This document shows positions 1 through 6,467 of a stretch of 34,657 bases of DNA, piece after piece. Origin of the DNA: Bacteroidaceae bacterium (lineage in GTDB: Bacteria; Bacteroidota; Bacteroidia; Bacteroidales; Bacteroidaceae); the NCBI GenBank assembly GCA_017617635.1, contig JAFZVW010000026.1:1-34657 (forward strand). The letters run 5' to 3'. Within the stretch, counting starts at the first letter, position 1. Every line of letters begins with the position of its first letter. Under the pieces are notes generated by a model. It was given only the letters and a program-made list of their open reading frames with translations. It was not told the DNA's origin and ran no database searches. The position numbers were made by a program, and so were the translations under genes.

Positions 1-118
1 AACCATTTAACAACTATGGAACAACCATTTAACAACTATGGAACAACCATTTAACAACTATGGAACAACCATTTAACAACTATGGAACAACCATTTAACA
101 ACTATGGAACAACCATTT
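1..118. repeat. 22-bp tandem repeat, about 5.4 copies
   Basis: A 22-bp unit containing AACAACTATGGAAC is repeated without variation from base 1 to about 118, and the array may continue beyond the window edge. The period is not a multiple of three, so it is not a repeated peptide. The last partial copy runs into the stop codon (117-119) of the minus-strand gene that follows. The core TTTAACAAC-TATGGAAC is shared with the repeats at 5619-5667 and 6080-6239, so this is one dispersed repeat family. Copies have no unique spacers, so it is not a CRISPR array. Confidence 0.95.
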
Positions 119-848
119 ATCCATTATCCGCCACTGTCATCAGCGCAACATCATATTTCAGCGGATCCGCAGCATCCCAGCCACGGAAGATCTCCGTCAG
201 GCGGCAGCAGCTTTTCCACGAAGCCTGATGCATTCCCGTCAGTTCCTCGGTCAGCCTGCACACATGCACATCCATTACGGCATACAGGCCACTCTGGCTG
301 TGACTCCGCCACAACCCCAGGTCAGGCTGCTCCCTGCGAATCATCCAGCGCAGGTACATACATATACGCTTGCAGGCAGACGTACCGAAGGAACCCAGCC
401 GTGCCGGCTTCAGCCATACGGCCAGTTCCCCGATGATTTCCTCTATCCTGCGGCCGGCAAAATACTCCTCCAGCGTGCTGCATCCCGACGAAGCCAATGC
501 ACGCTGTATATTTGCGCATACCTCGATAAACATGTCACGGTTCAGCGTCCTGTACACACAGTTGTTCCTGGCCCTCAGGTACGAATCCCTGTAGGCCCCC
601 GACATTACAAACTCTCCGGGTCTCCATCCCATTTCATCGCCCAGCATCCTGCGTGCCGCCCCGCGTATGGCCTTGCGGTTACCCCACGAAATCATGGCAA
701 CGAACAATGCTCCCAGCTCAATGTCCAGCTGTTTTTCCGTATGTCCCGTCAGCTCGTAGACAATACCGCACGGGTCAACCTCCAGGAAACGCTCAACGCT
801 GAAAGTCTCCCTGTACGACCTCTCCAATAGCTCTTTTGTTATCTTCAT
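117..848 (-). CDS. TIGR02757 family protein (DUF2400)
   Basis: This 243-aa protein is of a conserved Bacteroidetes family without an assigned reaction, recognised by overall sequence: an N-terminal ELLERSY helix, then WGNRKAIRGAARRML and a C-terminal VDVHVCRLTEELTG region. The family resembles helix-hairpin-helix DNA glycosylases in general character, but I see no clear catalytic motif, so function is left open. The open frame extends to 941, but the ATG at 848 (MKITKELL) is preferred because the upstream extension is AT-rich, unlike the family, and contains the minus-strand promoter box at 854-861. The gene diverges from ssb. Its stop lies against the 22-bp repeat. Confidence 0.75.
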   Translation of the reverse strand: MKITKELLERSYRETFSVERFLEVDPCGIVYELTGHTEKQLDIELGALFVAMISWGNRKAIRGAARRMLGDEMGWRPGEFVMSGAYRDSYLRARNNCVYRTLNRDMFIEVCANIQRALASSGCSTLEEYFAGRRIEEIIGELAVWLKPARLGSFGTSACKRICMYLRWMIRREQPDLGLWRSHSQSGLYAVMDVHVCRLTEELTGMHQASWKSCCRLTEIFRGWDAADPLKYDVALMTVADNG

Positions 849-853
849 CCCTG

Positions 854-861
854 CAAAGTTA
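854..861 (-). promoter_or_regulatory. -7 box TAACTTTG for the TIGR02757 gene
   Basis: On the minus strand the sequence reads TAACTTTG, a match to the Bacteroidetes TAnnTTTG -7 element. It ends only 5 nt before the ATG at 848, so the transcript would be leaderless or nearly so. A TTG lies 24 nt upstream (886-888), a little far for a -33 element. Confidence 0.5.
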
Positions 862-914
862 ACAATAAAACACAATTCCTTGTCACAATACACCATAATT
901 ATCAAAAAAACTCT

Positions 915-922
915 TACCTTTG
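915..922 (+). promoter_or_regulatory. -7 box TACCTTTG for ssb-gldE
   Basis: TACCTTTG matches the Bacteroidetes TAnnTTTG element about 48 nt before the ssb ATG. No convincing TTTG is seen 19-21 nt upstream. It lies about 50 bp from the opposing box at 854-861, so the two genes would be transcribed divergently. Confidence 0.55.
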
Positions 923-931
923 CCAACAGAT

Positions 932-976
932 AATTATGCATTATGAATTATGAATTAAGAATTATGCATTATGAAT
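932..976 (+). repeat. 17-bp direct repeat spanning the ssb start
   Basis: The 17-bp sequence AATTATGCATTATGAAT occurs at 932-948 and again at 960-976, 28 bp apart. The second copy contains the ssb start codon (971). The first copy carries an out-of-frame ATG (943) that leads to a stop after a few codons. There is no Shine-Dalgarno sequence, as is usual for this phylum. Confidence 0.85.
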
Positions 977-1336
977 AAAGTCATGCTAATCGGCAACGTA
1001 GGCGTAGACCCCGAGGTACGCTATATCGACCAGGGTGTTGCTGTTGCCAGCCTCCGTCTTGCCACCACCGAACGCGGCTATACCCTCAAGAACGGCACCC
1101 AGGTCCCCGACCAGACCGAATGGCACAATGTCGTACTGTGGCGTCAGTTGGCAGAGACCGTCGAGAAATACGTCCACAAGGGCGACAAGCTTTACATCGA
1201 GGGCAAGCTGCACACACGCAGCTACGACGACCGTAACGGCAACAAGCGCTATGTCGTTGAAATATGGGCAGACGCCATGGAAATGCTCAGCCCCAAGCCC
1301 CAGACCCCGGCAGAACAGCAACCTGATAAACAATAG
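971..1336 (+). CDS. ssb: Single-stranded DNA-binding protein
   Basis: This 121-aa OB-fold protein binds single-stranded DNA in replication, recombination and repair. The family signature is clear: MNKVMLIGNVGVDPEVRY at the N-terminus, then TEWHNVVLWRQLAE and GDKLYIEGKLHTRSYDD, ending with YVVEIWADAMEML. The start at 971 gives the canonical N-terminus. The C-terminus is short and ends PAEQQPDKQ; the acidic DDxPF-type tip through which SSBs usually recruit partner proteins is absent, and no alternative frame restores it. gldE follows 13 bp downstream, and the ssb-gldE order is common in Bacteroidetes. A second SSB with a full tail may exist elsewhere in the genome. Confidence 0.95.
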   Translation: MNKVMLIGNVGVDPEVRYIDQGVAVASLRLATTERGYTLKNGTQVPDQTEWHNVVLWRQLAETVEKYVHKGDKLYIEGKLHTRSYDDRNGNKRYVVEIWADAMEMLSPKPQTPAEQQPDKQ

Positions 1337-1349
1337 TTCCAGTGGCGCT

Positions 1350-2663
1350 TTGACAACTTTCCTCGACATCCAGATAATTACACACCAACCCACCCTCTGG
1401 GCATGGGTTGCCCTCGCTATCAGCCTTCTGTTGCTCATATGCAGCGGATTGGCATCAGCCAGCGAGATAGCATTCTTCAGTCTCACCCCGCAGGACCTTG
1501 CCCAACTCGACGAGGAACACAGTGCCAGCGACCGCTCCATCAGCCGCCTTCGCCGCCACCCCGACCGCCTGCTTGCCACCATACTCATACTCAACAACCT
1601 CGTCAACGTATCCATCATCATACTGCTCAACTACTTCTTTATGAAGTGGTTGGACTTCGGCAGCGAGTGGATTGAATTCCTTGTACTTACAGTACTGCTC
1701 ACATTCCTGCTGTTGCTCTTTGGCGAGGTCATGCCCAAGATATACAGCACACAGCACACACTTTCCTTCTGCCGTTTCATGTCCCAGGTGCTACTGCTCC
1801 TGCGCAAGATACTATGGCCCCTGTCCACACTCCTTATGATGAGCAAGGCCTTCACCGACCGCGTCGTGCAGCACGATACCGAATCCTTTACCGTCGATGA
1901 CCTCGAGAAGGCAATGGAACTTACCGACCAGAAGGACATAGCACAGGAAAGCCAGATGCTGCAGGGCATAATACGCTTCGGTGGCGAGATGGCACGCGAG
2001 GTCATGACTCCACGTGTGGACATGGTTGACCTCGACATACGTGCAACCTTCCCCCAGGTCATACAGTGCATCATCGAGAATAATTACAGCCGCATACCTG
2101 TGTACAGCGGCAACGAAGACAATATCAAGGGAGTCCTGTACATCAAGGACCTGCTCCCGCATCTGCAGAAACCTGCCAATTTCCGCTGGCAGACGCTTGT
2201 CCGCGCACCATACTTCGTCCCCGAGACCAAGATGATAGACGACCTGCTGCGTGACTTCCAGCAGAACAAGGTACACATTGCCATTGTCGTGGACGAATTC
2301 GGTGGCACCAGCGGCATAGTCACCATGGAGGACATCATCGAGGAAATCGTAGGCGAGATAGACGACGAGTACGACGATACCGAGAAGACCTACCAGCGCC
2401 TGAACCAAAACACCTACATCTTCCAGGCCAAGACCCTTCTCACCGATTTCTACCGCATCATGCACCTTGACGACGAATATTTCCGGGAAGTCGAGGGCGA
2501 TGCCGACACACTTGCCGGTCTCCTGCTCGAGATCAAGGGCGAGTTCCCCACGCTGCACGAGAAGATTACCTATCAGGACTTCACCTTCGAGGTCATGGAA
2601 ATGGACGACCGCCGCATTGTCGCCATCAAGGTCATCTACCGCCCCTCCAAGACAACCGCGTGA
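1350..2663 (+). CDS. gldE: GldE-type CNNM/CBS membrane protein
   Basis: This protein of about 437 aa belongs to the hemolysin C/CorC-like family: an N-terminal DUF21/CNNM membrane domain (hydrophobic segments near residues 12-32, 75-95 and 105-125), a cytoplasmic CBS-domain pair (VMTPRVDMVDLD, then IAIVVDEFGGTSGIVTMEDIIEEIVGEI) and a C-terminal CorC_HlyC domain. GldE was named for gliding motility, but it is kept in non-gliding Bacteroidales, where a role in ion transport or envelope maintenance is likelier. The frame is open back to 1035, overlapping ssb, but no ATG lies in the plausible start zone. TTG at 1350, 13 bp after the ssb stop, gives the expected family length. gldD, often next, is absent. 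Confidence 0.85.
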   Translation: MTTFLDIQIITHQPTLWAWVALAISLLLLICSGLASASEIAFFSLTPQDLAQLDEEHSASDRSISRLRRHPDRLLATILILNNLVNVSIIILLNYFFMKWLDFGSEWIEFLVLTVLLTFLLLLFGEVMPKIYSTQHTLSFCRFMSQVLLLLRKILWPLSTLLMMSKAFTDRVVQHDTESFTVDDLEKAMELTDQKDIAQESQMLQGIIRFGGEMAREVMTPRVDMVDLDIRATFPQVIQCIIENNYSRIPVYSGNEDNIKGVLYIKDLLPHLQKPANFRWQTLVRAPYFVPETKMIDDLLRDFQQNKVHIAIVVDEFGGTSGIVTMEDIIEEIVGEIDDEYDDTEKTYQRLNQNTYIFQAKTLLTDFYRIMHLDDEYFREVEGDADTLAGLLLEIKGEFPTLHEKITYQDFTFEVMEMDDRRIVAIKVIYRPSKTTA

Positions 2664-2966
2664 TTTGACAACTAACTCACTAACTCACTAACTCATTTTT
2701 GGGGGCAGGGGGTGTTTCTGTCTCGTGATAGAATAGTCACGCGTACATTATATAAAATAAGAAAAATATTTTTTTATATATATAATATTCTCTCTCAGCA
2801 CACATCCCACCCAGTAAAGTGAGTGAGTTAGTGAGTGAGTTAGTAAGTTGGTAAAACTTTACGCTCCCACGGGGAAAATTTTACTGACCCACGGGGGAAC
2901 AATAATGTTAACCTCCATTTGTATTAATTTCAATTAATATTCATTTTCAAAAAATATTAAATTTCT
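2664..2966. repeat. Gene-free stretch with inverted short repeats
   Basis: No gene is seen between gldE and the promoter at 2967. Three exact copies of the 8-mer CTAACTCA (2672-2695) face two 12-bp units TGAGTGAGTTAG (2820-2843) plus a degenerate third in opposite orientation, so the arms could pair across a loop of about 120 nt. Between them are a G-rich run (GGGGGCAGGGGG, about 2701-2712), a small CGTGA/TCACG stem-loop and a very AT-rich tract (2750-2790). After the right arm, two imperfect copies of a unit of about 23 bp ending CCCACGGGG follow (2852-2898). Whether this is a terminator, a recombination relic or a repeat element cannot be decided here. Confidence 0.7.
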
Positions 2967-2997
2967 TTTGCAGTTTCCTCAAAATTTTATAAATTTG
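2967..2997 (+). promoter_or_regulatory. Promoter, TTTG-N19-TAAATTTG
   Basis: TTTG at 2967-2970 and TAAATTTG at 2990-2997 are separated by 19 nt, an almost ideal Bacteroidetes housekeeping promoter. It would give a leader of about 75-80 nt before the ATG at 3081. Confidence 0.8.
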
Positions 2998-3080
2998 CGA
3001 GTGGTATGGAGTTATTTTCAGCCAATATATCAGAAAGAGATAAACTTAACATAATTAACTAATCTAAAACCAAAAACAAA

Positions 3081-5612
3081 ATGAAACAAAAACTACTTTC
3101 TATCAAGGCACTCGTCTTAGTGCTAATGATGACAGTCGGATTTGGACACGCATTTGCTCAGGATGTGGAGACATTGGTGTCTAAATCAGGGACCTCGGAC
3201 TATGAAATTCCTGAAGGTTGGGAATCAACAGGAACTGTTGCAGGAGGGCAATACCTTAAATTTGACGGAGGCACAATTACTTCTCCTGTGTTTGAGCCTC
3301 ACACAGGGTTGTCATTTTCTTATAGTGTGGCAACTTTTGGTAGCGGAACTAATCATCCATTAACTGTGCGTATTCTTAATGCATCAACGGATGAGGTTAT
3401 TATAGAGAAGACTACAACTACTCCAACATCGTCTACTTATATTAGTACGGATTCACCTTTGTCAATTGGTGATGTAGATGTGGCATTCAGAATACAACTG
3501 TATGGTCCTACGGGAAAGGGTGTTCGCTTACGTAATTATTCCATTACCGGAACGCCTGGTGGTGGCTCTTCTACTGCCGTTGCAACTACAACAACAATTT
3601 ATGCAACAGGTATTACCAATACCGATGTTTATGCTGGTACAGACGCAGGTACATTGTCTGCTACAGTCGTTGATGAAAACGACAACACCGTTGAAGGTGC
3701 TACCATTACATGGAGCGGCAATAACGATGCAGTTGCAACTATTGATGCTTCTACTGGTACAGTTACCCTTGTCGGTGCAGGTAAGGTTACATTTAAGGCT
3801 ACCTATGCAGGTGTTCAGGATGAGTATGCACCTTCTTCTAGCACTTATGAGATGACAGTAACTGACAGCACTCCGTATATAGGAGGTGATGTGACATTTG
3901 ATGCTACTAATGATTCAGGTACAAGTCCCTTAACAAAGAATGGTGTTACCTTTACATGTTCGAATGGCATTTTGAACAATAGTTCAGAATATAGACTCTA
4001 TAAGAATTCTACCACTACATTTTCTCTTTCCGACGATATTATTTCTCAAGGTTTTGTGATTAAAAGTGTTGTCTTTACAGGAACTAGTAGTAACCCTGCT
4101 TCTGGATTTGCTACCCAAGAAGGATGGGAAACAGATGGTTATAATGGAACTTGGGAGGGTGCTGCTACCTCTGTTTCTTTCACAGCTTCCGGTGCACAGG
4201 TACGTGCCACTGAGATTGTAGTGACAGTAGGTATTCCTACAGTTCTTGTTTCGCTCGCAGTTTCTGGAACTCCTACCAAGACAGAATACGAGGCTGGAGA
4301 TGCATTGAATCCTGCTGGTTTGGTAGTAACTGCTACATACGATGACCAATCTCAGGCTGAAATTACCAAGGGTATTACATGGACACTGAATCCGGCAACC
4401 CTGAGTGCTGGTGACACATCTTGTGGTGTAACAGCAACTGTTGGTGAGATTTCCAGTGAGGAGTATGTAGTTAACGGTCTGACTGTAACTGCTCAAAAGG
4501 TTCTGACAAGTATTACAGTTACAGGTACTCCTGCAGAGTTCTGGAGAAACGATACTTTCAACCACGATGGTATGACTGTAACTGCCAACTACGACGACGA
4601 GTCTTCTGTTGACGTTACTGACGAGGCTGAGTTCTCTGCACCTGATATGACAACTGCTGGTGAAAAGACAGTCACTGTATCATACAAGGGTCAGGAAGAT
4701 ACGTATGATATCGAGGTAAAGACCATTGCAAATACAGCAGAGACAGCATATACAACTGCACAGGCTATTGCTTTGATCGACGCTGGTAAGGACCTTACAA
4801 GCGAAGTTTATGTACAGGGTATTGTTAGTGAGGTAAGCAGCTATAGTTCTAAATATTATTCTATCACATACTGGCTGGATGGTAATTCATTCGAAGTATA
4901 CAGTGGTAAGGGTATAGGTGGTGCTGATTTTGAGTCAGCAGATGACATTCAGGTTGGTGCCAAGGTTGTTGTCAAGGGTATTATCAAGCTCTATACTTCA
5001 ACATCAACTTACGAGTTCGATAAGAACAACGAATTGGTTTCTTATGTTGCTCCTGCCAATATGCGAATCACATCTGCAGGTTGGGGTACATTCTGCGCTC
5101 CATTCACAGTTGCAATTCCCGATGGTGTTAAGGCTTACTGGGGTGAGAATATGATTAGCTATATCAAGCTGCACGAGGTTGTGGGCTATATCCCTGCAAA
5201 CACTGGTGTAGTTGTTACCAAGGCTGTTGAGGGTGATCCGTTCGAGGTTTACCTGTCGCCAAATGAGATTGAGGTTGATACATATCCTTCAGACTTCGCT
5301 TGCAATACTGCAGAGGAGAAGATGGATGTTGCTCAGGGCGACTACCTGCTGCAGAAGCAGAACAACGTTGTAGGCTGGTACAAGGTTAATGGAGACGGCT
5401 TCACGCTGGCTAAGTATCGTTGCTACCTGCCTGGTAATGCTAACGAGGGTCGTGAGTTTGTCGGTTTCGAGCCGGTTGACGATCCAACAGGTATCAGCAG
5501 CATTGTTTCCGAGATTAAGACCAAGGCTGACGGCAAGTATATGGTAAAGGGCCAGATTATTGTCGTTAAGTCCGGCAAGGCTTACAATCTGAACGGAAGT
5601 GAAATTAGATAG
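3081..5612 (+). CDS. Secreted multidomain Ig-like/OB-like surface protein
   Basis: This 843-aa protein has a signal peptide (1-26, ending GHAFA). The order looks like: a jelly-roll-like region (about 30-160), a Big_2-type Ig-like domain (about 168-263), a second beta-rich region similar to the first (264-385), two further Ig-like domains (387-473 and 474-548, each with a SGTP/TGTP start and VTATYDD/VTANYDD core), an OB-like domain of the DUF6359 kind (about 552-655), a domain beginning MRITSAGWGTFCAPF, and a tail after residue 800 ending DGKYMVKGQIIVVKSGKAY. Such tails are frequent on Bacteroidales secreted proteins. Export and cell-surface or extracellular location are inferred. No catalytic motif is seen; adhesion or glycan binding is a guess. 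It has its own promoter and no clear operon partner. Confidence 0.75.
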   Translation: MKQKLLSIKALVLVLMMTVGFGHAFAQDVETLVSKSGTSDYEIPEGWESTGTVAGGQYLKFDGGTITSPVFEPHTGLSFSYSVATFGSGTNHPLTVRILNASTDEVIIEKTTTTPTSSTYISTDSPLSIGDVDVAFRIQLYGPTGKGVRLRNYSITGTPGGGSSTAVATTTTIYATGITNTDVYAGTDAGTLSATVVDENDNTVEGATITWSGNNDAVATIDASTGTVTLVGAGKVTFKATYAGVQDEYAPSSSTYEMTVTDSTPYIGGDVTFDATNDSGTSPLTKNGVTFTCSNGILNNSSEYRLYKNSTTTFSLSDDIISQGFVIKSVVFTGTSSNPASGFATQEGWETDGYNGTWEGAATSVSFTASGAQVRATEIVVTVGIPTVLVSLAVSGTPTKTEYEAGDALNPAGLVVTATYDDQSQAEITKGITWTLNPATLSAGDTSCGVTATVGEISSEEYVVNGLTVTAQKVLTSITVTGTPAEFWRNDTFNHDGMTVTANYDDESSVDVTDEAEFSAPDMTTAGEKTVTVSYKGQEDTYDIEVKTIANTAETAYTTAQAIALIDAGKDLTSEVYVQGIVSEVSSYSSKYYSITYWLDGNSFEVYSGKGIGGADFESADDIQVGAKVVVKGIIKLYTSTSTYEFDKNNELVSYVAPANMRITSAGWGTFCAPFTVAIPDGVKAYWGENMISYIKLHEVVGYIPANTGVVVTKAVEGDPFEVYLSPNEIEVDTYPSDFACNTAEEKMDVAQGDYLLQKQNNVVGWYKVNGDGFTLAKYRCYLPGNANEGREFVGFEPVDDPTGISSIVSEIKTKADGKYMVKGQIIVVKSGKAYNLNGSEIR

Positions 5613-5618
5613 TTAAAC

Positions 5619-5667
5619 GGTTGTTAAAGGCGCCTTAAGGCGCGTTCCATAATTGTTCCATAGTTGT
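5619..5667. repeat. Hairpin-bearing repeat, inverted relative to 6080-6239
   Basis: Read on the minus strand, this segment gives ATGGAAC, a GC hairpin, then TTTAACAACC, the same order as the right-hand repeats at 6080-6239. The hairpin core GCGCCTTAAGGCGC (5630-5643) is a perfect 14-bp palindrome. A second ATGGAAC core follows at 5653-5661. The segment lies between the stop of the secreted protein gene and the start of the four-helix-bundle gene; it could also act as a transcription barrier, although no T-tract follows. Confidence 0.75.
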
Positions 5668-5686
5668 TTCTACAAACTCCGGATGT

Positions 5687-6112
5687 ATGATAGAAAGATT
5701 TGAGGATTTAAACATTTTCAAAGATGCTAGAGAACTCTGTAGAGTTGTGTATGAAATAACTAGGAACAATGAATTTGAACGTGACTTACGTTTCGCTCAG
5801 CAAATTAGAGCCGCAGCAGGTTCCATTATGGACAATATAGCAGAAGGCTTTGAGAGATCTGGTAATAAAGAATTTAAACAATTCCTGTTTATCGCGAAAG
5901 GATCGTGTGGTGAGGTTCGTAGTCAGATTATTAGGGCTTTAGATTGTCATTATATTGACCAAAATCAACTAAACTCTATATATAATCAATGCGTTCATTT
6001 ATCAGTTGGAATTTCCAACATGATAACCTCGTTGAACAAAAGCGAGTACAAAGGAACAAAATATAACAAAAATAACTACGGAACGGGCGAAGCCCATGAA
6101 ACAACAATTTAA
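5687..6112 (+). CDS. Four-helix-bundle protein (23S IVS/Avd-like)
   Basis: This 141-aa protein is of the four-helix-bundle family (TIGR02436, S23) first known from intervening sequences in 23S rRNA genes and structurally like the Avd accessory protein of diversity-generating retroelements. The family core is plain: QQIRAAAGSIMDNIAEGFER, then EFKQFLFIAKGSCGEVRSQI. The family is thought to bind nucleic acid, but its cellular role is unknown. GC content is about one third by hand count of two lines, far below neighbours near 55%, suggesting transfer. The last dozen codons (NNYGTGEAHETTI) and the stop lie inside the first 40-bp repeat copy, and an inverted relative of that repeat lies just upstream. 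No reverse transcriptase is present. ATG at 5687 gives the usual family N-terminus. Confidence 0.88.
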   Translation: MIERFEDLNIFKDARELCRVVYEITRNNEFERDLRFAQQIRAAAGSIMDNIAEGFERSGNKEFKQFLFIAKGSCGEVRSQIIRALDCHYIDQNQLNSIYNQCVHLSVGISNMITSLNKSEYKGTKYNKNNYGTGEAHETTI

Positions 6113-6239
6113 CAACCATGGAACGGGCGAAGCCCATGGAACAACAATTTAACAACCATGGAACGGGCAAAGCCCATGGAACAACAATTTAACAACCATG
6201 GAACGGGCGAAGCCCATGGAACAACAATTAAACAATCAT
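6080..6239. repeat. 40-bp tandem repeat, four copies
   Basis: Four copies (starting 6080, 6120, 6160 and 6200) are nearly identical; differences are single bases such as CATGAAAC in copy 1 and GGGCAAAGCCC in copy 3. Each carries a small GGGC-GAA-GCCC stem-loop followed by CATGGAACAACAATTTAACAA. The period is not a multiple of three. The stop codon of the four-helix-bundle gene lies in copy 1, and the small protein gene starts 4 nt after copy 4. There are no unique spacers, so this is not a CRISPR array. Confidence 0.95.
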
Positions 6240-6243
6240 AATT

Positions 6244-6453
6244 ATGAAGAAGATATTTGTAAATCCATCAATCCAGGTAATGGGCGTTGAGATGGAAAGC
6301 CAGATTCTGGCAGGCAGCGGCGGTAACATTACAACTGCACCCGCTCAGGGCGGTGGCACTACTCCCGCAGCTGACAAGCAGGACCCGACAACAGGTACCG
6401 ACGGTCTGGCCCGTCCAATGGGCACAGACATCAGCGCATACGAGCTGAAGTAA
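6244..6453 (+). CDS. Small protein of unknown function (69 aa)
   Basis: The ORF MKKIFVNPSIQVMGVEMESQ... runs to an ordinary stop, with GC content and codon use like the core genes rather than the AT-rich gene before it. It has a charged start, a middle LAGSGG, then a Gly/Thr/Pro-rich, probably disordered stretch (residues 24-60) and ends SAYELK. Short Bacteroidales proteins starting MKKxxxxPxIxV followed by a LAGSG-like segment are familiar to me as uncharacterised families. There is no hydrophobic signal peptide. The GG at residues 26-27 recalls double-glycine leaders, but the usual leader pattern before it is not matched. It starts 4 nt after the tandem repeat, which must therefore form its leader. 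Confidence 0.65.
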   Translation: MKKIFVNPSIQVMGVEMESQILAGSGGNITTAPAQGGGTTPAADKQDPTTGTDGLARPMGTDISAYELK

Positions 6454-6467
6454 GTCTGCTTTGGTAA

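Noticed and set aside
1-118. Possible CRISPR array in the tandem repeats at 1-118 and 6080-6239
   Set aside because: The copies are contiguous with no unique spacers, and no cas gene is nearby; the lone PD-(D/E)XK protein lacks the Cas4 cysteine cluster.
228-830. 200-aa open frame on the plus strand opposite the TIGR02757 gene
   Set aside because: It is Pro/His/Arg-rich without family motifs, while the opposite strand encodes a recognisable protein; it is an antisense shadow.
1035-1349. An N-terminal extension of gldE overlapping ssb
   Set aside because: The extension is the ssb gene read in another frame, rich in Pro, Arg, Ser and Thr, and unlike any membrane protein start.
1321-1349. A frameshift that removed the SSB acidic tip
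   Set aside because: Neither of the other two frames after codon 110 encodes a DDxPF-like end, so truncation by frameshift is not supported.
986-1630. 214-aa minus-strand frame across ssb and gldE
   Set aside because: Shadow of two well-supported plus-strand genes with no motif of its own.
3984-4565. 193-aa Cys-rich minus-strand frame within the secreted protein gene
   Set aside because: Its Cys/Ser/Asn composition comes from reading Thr/Ala/Val codons backwards; no promoter or family motif supports it.
5687-6112. Diversity-generating retroelement with an Avd-like gene
   Set aside because: No reverse transcriptase, template repeat or variable repeat is seen in the window, and the secreted protein upstream has no evident variable C-type lectin end.
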